The position numbers and the translations under genes are program-made. DNA of 5,934 bases from Eudoraea sp. (lineage in GTDB: Bacteria; Bacteroidota; Bacteroidia; Flavobacteriales; Flavobacteriaceae). Location: assembly GCA_013041785.1 (NCBI GenBank), contig JABDRK010000348.1, positions 1-5,934 of the forward strand, read 5' to 3'. Below, piece after piece: positions 1-5,934 of the stretch; within the stretch, counting starts at the first letter, position 1, and each line of letters starts with the position of its first letter. The notes beneath the pieces were generated by a model, which did no database searches, was not told the origin of the DNA, and saw nothing but the letters and a program-made list of their open reading frames with translations.

Positions 1-539
1 TGTCGCTCTGTATTGATAAACGCGGGCAGATCACTAACCAAAACTACCTCACCCCGGAACGGGTAGAACTTACCTTTGATATGCCCCTGGCCGAAATTGT
101 TTTCGATTTTTATGATCGGCTGAAAACCGTTTCCAAAGGATACGCCTCCTTCGATTACAGCCCCATCGGCATGCGGGTTTCCAAGCTGGTGCGTGTGGAT
201 ATTTTACTGAATGCTCAACATGTGGATGCCTTGTCTGCCCTGGTCCACTTCGACAATGCCTACCATATCGGAAAGAAAATGTGTGAAAAGCTCAAAGAAC
301 TCATCCCGAGGCAGCAATTCGACATCCCGATTCAGGCAGCAATAGGGTCCAAGGTCATAGCCCGGGAGACGATCAAGGCGCTGCGAAAAGATGTTACTGC
401 CAAATGTTATGGCGGGGATATCACGCGAAAGCGAAAACTCCTGGAAAAACAGAAAAAAGGGAAGAAACGGATGCGGCAGGTAGGTAATGTGGAAATTCCC
501 CAACAGGCCTTTATGGCCGTACTCCGACTGAACGACTAG
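1..539 (+). CDS. lepA: Elongation factor 4 (LepA), C-terminal part, 5' end outside window
   Basis: LepA/EF-4 is a ribosome-associated translational GTPase that binds ribosomes in a back-translocated or stalled state. The visible reading frame begins at base 3 and gives 178 residues to a TAG stop at 537-539; a full LepA is about 600 residues, so roughly 70% (the GTPase domain and domain II) lies upstream. The visible part covers the EF-G-like domain V and the LepA-specific C-terminal domain. The recognisable features are the RGYAS-like stretch (here SKGYASFDY, about residues 44-52), VDALSALVH (74-82), [16 protein letters not shown] (100-115), and the basic tail motif [20 protein letters not shown] (133-152), followed by [18 protein letters not shown]. 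The internal ATG at base 81 is not the real start, because conserved LepA sequence continues in frame upstream of it. The stop overlaps the stop of the opposite-strand antiporter by four bases. The family assignment is effectively certain from the sequence. Confidence 0.97.
   Translation, partial: SLCIDKRGQITNQNYLTPERVELTFDMPLAEIVFDFYDRLKTVSKGYASFDYSPIGMRVSKLVRVDILLNAQHVDALSALVHFDNAYHIGKKMCEKLKELIPRQQFDIPIQAAIGSKVIARETIKALRKDVTAKCYGGDITRKRKLLEKQKKGKKRMRQVGNVEIPQQAFMAVLRLND
536..539. other. Interlocked convergent stop codons (CTAG)
   Basis: The palindrome CTAG carries the TAG stop of lepA on the plus strand (537-539) and the TAG stop of the antiporter on the minus strand (complement of 536-538). 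The two convergent genes therefore overlap by four bases with no spacer. I see no convincing hairpin plus T-tract terminator in the flanking coding sequence for either direction. Confidence 0.95.
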
Positions 540-2374
540 ACCAACTCCTGTTCAATATCGAAAACTCTTCCCATGTAGACCAATTGGGCACCTTCTGGTA
601 TAGGGGTTGTGCCTTCTTCCAGGGAACTGATGATATCTAACTTTCCATTAGGCTGTTTTAAAAACAGGGGTACAATATACTGGTCTGCACGTGCCTTGGT
701 GATCAGTTGAATAAAGTGTTCGCTGCCTTTTAGCGGGATCTCGTGAATAGCCGGGTAGTTCCGTACGGCTTCCGTAAGCTTTATAAAATCGTCCGTTGCG
801 GAAAACAAGCCCTCCTTTGGTATGTTTTCCGGGGTACTGAGTTCGTCCGCACTAACCAGCCTGAAGGCCCCGTTCTCCCCATACTGCTCCCCGAACTTAT
901 CAATGGCATAGGAGTTAATGTCTGAATTCCCGGTCATCGCCAGCAGGTAACCCACATCGTTCAATTCTATATTATCGGCGAGGGAGTCGGAATAGATATT
1001 GGCCGTCATGGCCTCCAGTCCCAGTTTCTTGGCATGTTCAATATTGGAAGGGTTGTTATCTATCAACACCACATGGCGGTTGTTGCTCTTGAGGTAGTTG
1101 CCAATGAGGCGGGATGCTTTGGACGCCCCGATAATGAGGATGCCCTCAGAATGCTTTAAAAACACTCCTACCATCTTGGCAAATATTCGGGCCGTTGTGG
1201 CATTCAATAAAACCGTCCCCAAAACAATCATGAAAACAAGGGGTGTAATATACTCTGCCCCGGGTTCCCCCTTGGCCAGCAGCTTGGAGCCGAACAGCGA
1301 GGCAATACCAGCGGCTACAATCCCCCTGGGCCCTACCCAGCCAATAAACATTTTTTCATTGAGTTTGAGGTTTGAACCGCGCGTACTTAAGAACACGCCC
1401 AGTGGCCTTACCACAAAAACAATTACCACAAATAACAGGGCGGTTTTCCAACTGTAGATAAGCTCCATATCACTGATGTTGATATTCGCTGCCAGAAGGA
1501 TAAAGAGGATGGAGATCAGCAATACACTCAGGGATTCCTTAAAGTAGAGCAACTCTTTAATGTTGGGCAGGTTCATGTTTCCCATTACCATGCCCATCAC
1601 AACCACCGCCAATAATCCTGATTCGTGGGCAAAAATATCGGACTCTACAAATACCAGGAGTACAACCGACAGGGAGACTACGTTGAGCAAATAATGTGGG
1701 ATATAATTCCTTTTTATGGCGAACGCCAGGGCGTGGGCAAAAGTGAAACCAAAGGTCGACCCGAAAAGCAGGATCTTTCCAAACTCGATCATCGCGGTTT
1801 TTGTATACGCCTGCCCTTCACCCACGCTGATGAATTCAAAAACCAATACCGCAACCAGGGCCCCGATGGGATCTATCAGGATTCCTTCCCATTTCAGCAC
1901 AGCCGAGATATCTTTTTTTAGCGGGATGTTTCGCAAAATGGGTGTTATTACCGTGGGTCCGGTAACGATAATTAGTGCAGAAAACAAAAAAGACATCTGC
2001 CAGGAGAGTTCAAAAATGAAATGCGCTGCCAACCCCGCTACAACAAAGGTTACCAGTGTGCCCACCGTTATCAGCTTGGTGATCACCGGGCCTACATTTT
2101 CTACCTCTGACCGTTTCAGGGTGAGTCCGCCTTCAAAAAGGATAATGCTTATCGCCAGGGATACAAAATAATAAAGCCCCTCCCCGGGAAACAGCCCGTT
2201 ATTCCCATTCCAAATGGGTTCGATCAACTTGGCGCCGTCCTCGGTATAGAGGGTTGCGATAGGCCCCACCAAAAGGCCGATGAGGATAAGGGGCAGGATA
2301 GCTGGCAGCTTCAAGCGCCAGGCAATCCATTGTGCACATATTCCCAGAATAATAATCCCTGCAAGTTCAAGCAT
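536..2374 (-). CDS. CPA1/NhaP-type cation:proton antiporter with C-terminal RCK (TrkA-like) NAD-binding domain
   Basis: This is an inner-membrane exchanger, probably moving Na+ or K+ out against H+. Residues 1 to about 405 are hydrophobic, with about 12-13 predicted membrane segments. Family motifs seen are [11 protein letters not shown] (76-86), [10 protein letters not shown] (138-147), [10 protein letters not shown] (163-172), RPLGVF (323-328) and [17 protein letters not shown] (345-361). Asp168 sits at the ion-binding Asp position of CPA1 exchangers. The usual preceding Asn is Ile, and the TDP triplet is TGP. A Rossmann RCK_N domain starts at about 411 ([15 protein letters not shown]), with acidic Asp439 ending beta-2, which suggests NAD(H) binding. 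An RCK_C-like region follows at about 545-604. The start is fixed: an in-frame stop (complement of 2411-2413) lies upstream, and the intervening 12 codons contain no ATG, GTG or TTG. No Shine-Dalgarno is visible. The gene is divergent from the usp-sulP pair. The fold is confident; ion specificity cannot be read from sequence. Confidence 0.93.
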   Translation of the reverse strand: MLELAGIIILGICAQWIAWRLKLPAILPLILIGLLVGPIATLYTEDGAKLIEPIWNGNNGLFPGEGLYYFVSLAISIILFEGGLTLKRSEVENVGPVITKLITVGTLVTFVVAGLAAHFIFELSWQMSFLFSALIIVTGPTVITPILRNIPLKKDISAVLKWEGILIDPIGALVAVLVFEFISVGEGQAYTKTAMIEFGKILLFGSTFGFTFAHALAFAIKRNYIPHYLLNVVSLSVVLLVFVESDIFAHESGLLAVVVMGMVMGNMNLPNIKELLYFKESLSVLLISILFILLAANINISDMELIYSWKTALLFVVIVFVVRPLGVFLSTRGSNLKLNEKMFIGWVGPRGIVAAGIASLFGSKLLAKGEPGAEYITPLVFMIVLGTVLLNATTARIFAKMVGVFLKHSEGILIIGASKASRLIGNYLKSNNRHVVLIDNNPSNIEHAKKLGLEAMTANIYSDSLADNIELNDVGYLLAMTGNSDINSYAIDKFGEQYGENGAFRLVSADELSTPENIPKEGLFSATDDFIKLTEAVRNYPAIHEIPLKGSEHFIQLITKARADQYIVPLFLKQPNGKLDIISSLEEGTTPIPEGAQLVYMGRVFDIEQELV

Positions 2375-2426
2375 GTTCTGAATTCTTGTTACCCTGCTTA
2401 GTTCAGGAGTTTATTCGACTTATTAA

Positions 2427-2445
2427 GAGCCATCCAACCTGGCTC
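2427..2445. repeat. Inverted repeat, 6-bp stem with 7-base loop
   Basis: GAGCCA at 2427-2432 is perfectly complementary to TGGCTC at 2440-2445, with a seven-base loop. It lies 53 bases or more before the antiporter start, so it could be a leader hairpin in that transcript or a protein-binding site. There is no following T-tract on the plus strand, and no gene reads into it from the left on that strand, so a terminator role is unlikely. Confidence 0.5.
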
Positions 2446-2480
2446 CTCAATCTGTCGGGGAAATTAGCATTTTTATTCCA

Positions 2481-2498
2481 AAACCCCCACAGGGGTTT
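2481..2498. repeat. Inverted repeat AAACCCC-CACA-GGGGTTT
   Basis: A perfect 7-bp dyad (2481-2487 with 2492-2498) is separated by CACA, in otherwise AT-rich DNA, and ends two bases before a possible -33 element at 2501. Its position just upstream of the putative usp promoter and between divergent genes fits an operator or activator site. No gene is positioned to need termination here, so I do not call it a terminator. Confidence 0.5.
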
Positions 2499-2500
2499 AT

Positions 2501-2535
2501 TTTGAATTGAATTCCTCTGTATTATGTTATATTGT
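2501..2535 (+). promoter_or_regulatory. Possible Bacteroidota-type promoter for usp-sulP
   Basis: TTTG at 2501-2504 and TATATTGT at 2528-2535 resemble the Bacteroidota pattern TTTG (-33) and TAnnTTTG (-7), separated by 23 bases. The -7 element matches only partly (TAnnTT kept, final TG changed). The implied transcript would start near 2540 and leave a very short, T-rich leader without a Shine-Dalgarno. It is a weak call, made mainly on position. Confidence 0.3.
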
Positions 2536-2550
2536 GCCTGATTCTTTTCT

Positions 2551-3408
2551 ATGACCACCTTACCTCATCCTTTTAAAAAGGTTTTATTCGGGTTTGCCTT
2601 CTCGCCAAGCCTGCAACTCAATCTGCATGAAGTTACCCGTTTGGCTCATTATTTTAATGCCGAACTGGTGTTGCTGCACGTGGGGGAGAAAACCGATGAA
2701 AAGAAGCATTCGCTAAAATCCCATCTGGAACAAATAGAATTTAAAGAGGTTCCGATCAGCATTCATTGGGAGTTGGGAAAACCCGAAGCGGTAATTCTGG
2801 AGGCCTGTACCCGCTTTCAGATTGATCTCCTGGTCCTCGGTGCCTTACAGCATGAGAACATCTACCAGTATTATGTGGGTACCCTGGCCCGCAAACTCAC
2901 GCGCAAGGTAAACTGTTCGGTTCTGTTGCTTATCAAACCTTCCACTGAGCGGGTGCCTTGTCAGCACATAGTGGTCAATGGCCTGGATGCCCCTGAAACA
3001 CCAGTGGCCATTATGGATGCTTTTTATGCAGCATATGCGCTGGGGGCAAAGCAAATTACTATTGTGGAGGAAATTCAGCCCCGGGAGATACATGTAGCCG
3101 TGGAAGATGATAAGAGCCTGGAGCAGGCCACGCTGATGAAAAAAAAATTAAAAATGCGGGAAGACCAGCGTGTTCGAAAGATCCTGGACGACCTTCCTGA
3201 GGAATTCACCTCCGGGGTACGCATAAAAATGCAGAGCATCTTTGGGAGAAGTGGCTATTCTATTGGGCACTATGCAGAGGTAGTTCGCGCAGACCTGCTG
3301 GTGATGAATGCGCCTGAGAATTCAAGCTTGTTGGATCGTATTTTTCCCCACGATATCGAATACATCCTCTCTGACCTTCCAACCGATCTGTTAATCATTC
3401 GAAAATAA
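2551..3408 (+). CDS. Universal stress protein, tandem Usp domains
   Basis: This is a 285-residue cytoplasmic protein of two Usp folds (about 9-130 and 137-284). The first begins with the beta-1 strand KKVLFGFAFS and has ELVLLHVG as beta-2. It closes with LLVLGALQ (93-100), VGTLARKL (109-116) and CSVLLLIK (122-129). The ATP-binding pattern G-2X-G-9X-G(S/T) is almost present: Gly97 and Gly110-Thr111 are correctly spaced, but the middle Gly is Gln100. The second domain (LLVMNAPENSSLLDRIFPHD, then DLLIIRK at the end) has no Gly motif and probably does not bind nucleotide. The start is certain: an in-frame TGA at 2539-2541 leaves the ATG as the only initiator. The stop lies two bases before the SulP gene, so the pair is almost certainly one operon and the protein probably regulates or senses for the transporter. 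A nine-A run lies at 3139-3147. The role is inferred from context. Confidence 0.92.
   Translation: MTTLPHPFKKVLFGFAFSPSLQLNLHEVTRLAHYFNAELVLLHVGEKTDEKKHSLKSHLEQIEFKEVPISIHWELGKPEAVILEACTRFQIDLLVLGALQHENIYQYYVGTLARKLTRKVNCSVLLLIKPSTERVPCQHIVVNGLDAPETPVAIMDAFYAAYALGAKQITIVEEIQPREIHVAVEDDKSLEQATLMKKKLKMREDQRVRKILDDLPEEFTSGVRIKMQSIFGRSGYSIGHYAEVVRADLLVMNAPENSSLLDRIFPHDIEYILSDLPTDLLIIRK
3139..3147 (+). repeat. Homopolymer A9 inside the usp gene
   Basis: Nine consecutive A residues encode Lys197-199, in a charged stretch of the second Usp domain, followed closely by TTAAAAATG. Runs of this length can cause polymerase slippage. A one-base change would replace the last 86 residues or so and disturb coupling to the downstream SulP gene. 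The frame is intact in this sequence. Confidence 0.6.
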
Positions 3409-3413
3409 TCTTG
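3406..3413 (+). promoter_or_regulatory. usp-sulP junction: TAA, two bases, TTG start
   Basis: The TAA of usp (3406-3408) is followed by TC and then a TTG codon that begins the SulP frame. That frame is open only back to a TGA at 3372-3374. The codons between contain no ATG, GTG or other TTG, and the next Met in the protein is about residue 117, inside the membrane domain. TTG is thus the best start, which implies translational coupling. No Shine-Dalgarno is seen; the upstream sequence is A-rich. Confidence 0.75.
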
Positions 3414-5636
3414 GATAACAAAACCAACCATACCCGACATTTTATACAGGCACTGCCCAAGAATATTTTTTCTGGCTTTGTGGTGTCATTGATTGCCCTT
3501 CCCCTGGGTCTGGGCCTGGCCCTGGCCAGCGAGGCACCGCCCATCTCAGGAGTTATCGCAGCTATCGCAGGAGGAGTGGTAGTTTCCATATTGGGAGGTT
3601 CCAATGTTACTATCGCCGGGCCGGGAAATGGCCTGGTCATTGTCTTGCTTGGAGCGATAACGACCCTTGGGGCCGGAGATGTTTACCAGGGCTATCTGTA
3701 CACCCTGGCAGCTATAATAATTTCCGGCCTGCTATTGCTGCTGCTTGGGTTTCTGAAAATGGGACGCCTGGCTGATTTTTTTCCTGCCTCTGCCATTCAG
3801 GGGATGCTTGCAGCTATCGGGATCGGCATCCTCGCCAAGCAATTCCATGTGATGATCGGGAAAAATAATACAAGGGGAAGCATCGTAGACTTGCTTATCC
3901 AAATTCCCAACGGCCTGCTGGACCTGGCCAGAAACCCGGATCCTGAAATTCTTTTTGCCGCCGGTATCGGGATCATGAGCCTGTTGGTTATGATCTTCTA
4001 CGCCAAAATCCGTAATGCCTATTTCCAGCTGGTACCTGCGCCCATGTGGATCCTCATCCTCACCATTGTTTTGAGCTACGTTTATACTTTTGCCAACACC
4101 CCCTATCCGCTGGGTGATCAGTTTCTGATTGCCCTGCCCGACAATATCATTTCCAGCTGGAGGGGGCCCGACTTCAGTGCCTGGAACCAAAAGGAATTCT
4201 TCCTGGCCGTTATTGCCATTACGCTGATAGCCAGCATTGAATCCCTTCTTAGTATAAAGGCTATTGACAAACTGGACCCCGTGGGCAGGAGGTCTAATGT
4301 GAATAAGGACCTGAAGGCTCTGGGGCTGGCTACTGTGGTAAGCGGCATGCTGGGCGGCCTTAATGTGGTTACGGTAATTGCCAGGAGTTCCGTTAATGTG
4401 AACAACGGGGCCACCAACCGCTCTTCCAACTTTTTTCATGCGCTTTTCCTGATCTTGTTCATTCTCCTTTTCCAATCCCAACTTAAACGAATTCCGCTGG
4501 CAGCCCTTGCCGCAATACTGGTCTACACCGGGTACAAGCTGGCTACGCCCCAAACATTTAAGCGTATCGCCCAGGTGGGCTGGGAACAGCTTGTTATTTT
4601 CATGGCAACCCTGCTCACTACCCTGTTTACTAATCTGATCACAGGGATTGGTTTCGGGATTCTGGTCACTTTCATTTTACACGTATTCCTAAACCGGAAT
4701 CTCGGATTGTTCCTGAACCATCTTCGAAAACCCAACATACTGCTTTACCAGGAAACCGATGTGGGCAATTACTATGTTAGTGTTAAGCATTTTTGCAGTT
4801 TCCTCAATTTCTATAAGCTAAAAAACAAACTGGATGTGATTCCGGAAAATGAAGATGTAGTGCTTGATTTTTCCATGTGCCAGTTTGTAGACCATACGGT
4901 TCTGGAGGGACTGGGACACTATATGGGTACGTTCCAGAAAAAGGGTGGGAATGTTGAGATCATCGGGCTCGATATACTCGAAACGGGTTCCCTGCACCCA
5001 TTTGCCATTCGCAAAACCCTTCCGCTTTCTTCCCTGAAACCCATTGAGCGGTATTTTACCAAAAGGCAGGAGGGCCTCAAGGCTGCCTCTGAGGGTTTTG
5101 GCTGGACCTACATCCCTGAACGCAGTTTCAAAAAGGACTATCTGAACTTTGTTTTCTTTCATACCCGCGAAATTCGATATACCTACAACCAGCTCGTTTC
5201 TGAAGACAAGGAATGCCGGGTGCTCGACATGGAATTTTCGGAAGGTGAATTCATTGCCAAGGAAGTGGTTAAGACTTCAGCCATGCACATGGAGTTGGAC
5301 GCGCCCCTGCCCTCTTTTACCCTGGATAGGGAAGGCCTGCTTCAATGGCTCTATGGAGTGGCCGGTTTCCATGATATCGACATCCCCAAACACCCTGATT
5401 TTAACCGCAGATTTTATCTGCTCGGGGATAATCCGGATGCTATCAGGGAGGTCTTCACGGATGAACTCGTGCTGTTCCTGGAAAGTCACCCCTATTACCA
5501 CATCGAATCAAACGGGAAAGCGATCCTTGTTTTGAAGAAAGAACGACTGCTTGGCGTACAGGAGATCAAAAGTATGATCTATTTCGGACTGCAGCTGAAG
5601 CGTATACTGCATCCGAAAACAGTTCGAATTTCCTAA
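3411..5636 (+). CDS. SulP/SLC26 anion transporter with STAS domain and extra C-terminal domain
   Basis: This is an inner-membrane anion transporter of 741 residues. The membrane domain (about 17-428) opens with SGFVVSLIALPLGLGLALAS (21-40), then GGSNVTIAGPGNGLV (62-75). It contains ASIESLLSIKAIDKLDP (274-290), with Glu277 at the position of the central acidic residue of SLC26/BicA, and TVIARSSVNVNNGATNRSS (321-339) in the TM10 region. A STAS domain follows (about 445-535; DVVLDFSMCQFVDHTVLEGL). Its switch position reads Asp494-His495-Thr496, so the Ser phosphorylated in SpoIIAA is replaced by His. Residues from about 540 to 741 form an extension beyond a typical 500-600-residue SulP. The ASIE...KLDP signature matches a subgroup I associate with putative Na+-dependent bicarbonate or sulfate uptake; the substrate is not provable here. 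It shares an operon with the upstream usp and has a TTG start. The family is certain; substrate and tail function are open. Confidence 0.93.
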   Translation: MDNKTNHTRHFIQALPKNIFSGFVVSLIALPLGLGLALASEAPPISGVIAAIAGGVVVSILGGSNVTIAGPGNGLVIVLLGAITTLGAGDVYQGYLYTLAAIIISGLLLLLLGFLKMGRLADFFPASAIQGMLAAIGIGILAKQFHVMIGKNNTRGSIVDLLIQIPNGLLDLARNPDPEILFAAGIGIMSLLVMIFYAKIRNAYFQLVPAPMWILILTIVLSYVYTFANTPYPLGDQFLIALPDNIISSWRGPDFSAWNQKEFFLAVIAITLIASIESLLSIKAIDKLDPVGRRSNVNKDLKALGLATVVSGMLGGLNVVTVIARSSVNVNNGATNRSSNFFHALFLILFILLFQSQLKRIPLAALAAILVYTGYKLATPQTFKRIAQVGWEQLVIFMATLLTTLFTNLITGIGFGILVTFILHVFLNRNLGLFLNHLRKPNILLYQETDVGNYYVSVKHFCSFLNFYKLKNKLDVIPENEDVVLDFSMCQFVDHTVLEGLGHYMGTFQKKGGNVEIIGLDILETGSLHPFAIRKTLPLSSLKPIERYFTKRQEGLKAASEGFGWTYIPERSFKKDYLNFVFFHTREIRYTYNQLVSEDKECRVLDMEFSEGEFIAKEVVKTSAMHMELDAPLPSFTLDREGLLQWLYGVAGFHDIDIPKHPDFNRRFYLLGDNPDAIREVFTDELVLFLESHPYYHIESNGKAILVLKKERLLGVQEIKSMIYFGLQLKRILHPKTVRIS

Positions 5637-5704
5637 AATTCCCTAAAGAATAGTCCGGGTCCCACTGCCTTTTCTTAATTTGTGTCGTTTTTGAAATTAC
5701 GTTG
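5637..5704 (+). promoter_or_regulatory. Spacer before MBL-fold gene with possible -7 element
   Basis: This 68-base AT-rich gap has no convincing hairpin terminator for the usp-sulP operon. TTAATTTG at 5675-5682 matches seven of eight positions of the Bacteroidota -7 element TAnnTTTG, counting the two free positions, and would start transcription about 15-20 bases before the ATG at 5705. I see no TTTG or TTG at the right distance upstream, so the promoter is tentative and read-through from sulP is also possible. Confidence 0.35.
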
Positions 5705-5934
5705 ATGAAATTGTACCCCATTGAATGTGGAAATTTTAAGTTAGACGGAGGAGCTATGTTTGGGGTAGTGCCCAAAACACTCTGGAGCCGTACCAATCCT
5801 GCTGATGCAAACAACCTGATTGATATGGCGGCCCGTTGTCTGCTAATAGAAGATGGGAAAAGGTTGATCCTCATAGACAATGGTATGGGGGATAAACAGT
5901 CTGAAAAATTCTTTGGTTACTACTACCTCTGGGG
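5705..5934 (+). CDS. MBL-fold metallo-hydrolase, N-terminal part, 3' end outside window
   Basis: Seventy-six complete codons are visible, continuing past the window edge. The protein begins MKLYPIECGNFKLDGGAMFG, followed by VVPKTLWSRTNPADANN (21-37), a beta strand ARCLLIEDGKRLILIDNGMG (43-62), then DKQSEKFFGYYY. This is the N-terminal beta layer of a metallo-beta-lactamase fold, with Asp58 of the IDNGMG loop at the place of the conserved DTGxG Asp. The HxHxDH zinc-binding motif should lie beyond the window, so catalytic competence cannot be judged. The GGAMFGVVPK...LW opening is typical of the subgroup that includes YtnP-like lactonases; in flavobacteria most are uncharacterised hydrolases. 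An in-frame TTG directly precedes the ATG, but ATG is the preferred start. It lies 68 bases after sulP on the same strand, and I see no functional link to it. Confidence 0.88.
   Translation, partial: MKLYPIECGNFKLDGGAMFGVVPKTLWSRTNPADANNLIDMAARCLLIEDGKRLILIDNGMGDKQSEKFFGYYYLW

Larger units (their letters stand above)
2375..2550. promoter_or_regulatory. Divergent intergenic region between antiporter and usp-sulP operon
   Basis: This 176-base AT-rich spacer must contain the promoters for both directions. It has no plausible gene. It holds two perfect inverted repeats (2427-2445 and 2481-2498) and a weak Bacteroidota-type promoter on the plus strand. It also has AGGAG at 2405-2409, which could pair with CTCCT at 2443-2447 and compete with the first hairpin. 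I found no good Bacteroidota promoter reading leftward for the antiporter. If its transcript starts far upstream, both hairpins would lie in its 5' leader. Confidence 0.7.

Noticed and set aside
81..83. ATG at 81 as start of a 152-residue gene
   Set aside because: LepA-like sequence is continuous in frame from base 3 through this codon, so this is an internal Met of a truncated gene.
1716..2171. 151-codon plus-strand frame antisense to the antiporter
   Set aside because: It lies opposite conserved antiporter motifs, is low in recognisable domain features, and has no promoter or ribosome-binding context.
2481..2498. AAACCCC/GGGGTTT dyad as a rho-independent terminator
   Set aside because: The arm is short, a proper T-run is missing on the plus strand, and no transcript is expected to end here between two divergent genes.
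3501..3530. Repetitive CTGG-rich stretch at the start of sulP
   Set aside because: It simply encodes the Leu/Gly/Ala-rich first membrane helix (PLGLGLALAS) and is conserved as protein, not a DNA repeat element.
3732..4553. 273-codon open frame on the minus strand inside the SulP gene
   Set aside because: It is fully antisense to conserved SulP membrane sequence. Its translation is rich in Gly, Gln and His, with no recognisable fold or start signal, as expected of a shadow frame.
5651..5665. Possible hairpin around the GGGTCCC sequence after sulP as a terminator
   Set aside because: The pairing is interrupted, the core leaves no room for a loop, and no T-tract follows directly.

Overview
The window looks like chromosomal DNA from a member of the Bacteroidota, most likely a marine member of the Flavobacteriia. 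This rests on the protein sequences (an EF-4 tail, a SulP/universal-stress-protein pair, and an MBL-fold hydrolase with an N-terminus I associate with flavobacteria), on the absence of Shine-Dalgarno sequences before the genes, and on AT-rich spacers carrying weak matches to the Bacteroidota promoter pattern. I see no mobile element, CRISPR array, tRNA or rRNA. Coding density is very high, and the longest non-coding stretch is 176 bases.

Layout: (1) Bases 1-539 (+) hold the last 178 codons of lepA, cut by the window edge. (2) Bases 536-2374 (-) encode a 612-residue CPA1-type cation:proton antiporter with a cytoplasmic NAD-binding RCK/TrkA-like regulatory tail. It converges on lepA, and the two stop codons interlock in a shared CTAG. 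(3) Bases 2375-2550 are a divergent intergenic region with two perfect inverted repeats and a weak promoter for the right-hand operon. (4) Bases 2551-3408 (+) encode a tandem-domain universal stress protein. (5) Two bases later, from a TTG start, bases 3411-5636 (+) encode a 741-residue SulP/SLC26 anion transporter. It has a STAS domain and then about 200 further residues that SulP proteins usually lack. (6) After 68 bases, bases 5705-5934 (+) hold the first 76 codons of an MBL-fold metallo-hydrolase that runs off the window.

The central part reads as an ion and pH homeostasis locus. A cation/proton antiporter with a nucleotide-sensing tail is divergent from a stress-protein/SulP operon. The SulP belongs by sequence to the group often proposed to carry bicarbonate or sulfate, commonly Na+-driven. 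A plausible but unproven idea is that the antiporter maintains the Na+ or H+ gradient used by the SulP, while the USP protein and the extra SulP tail sense nucleotide or energy state. The lepA and MBL-hydrolase genes look like unrelated neighbours. The most unusual element is the SulP C-terminal extension. The rest is ordinary core-type genome.
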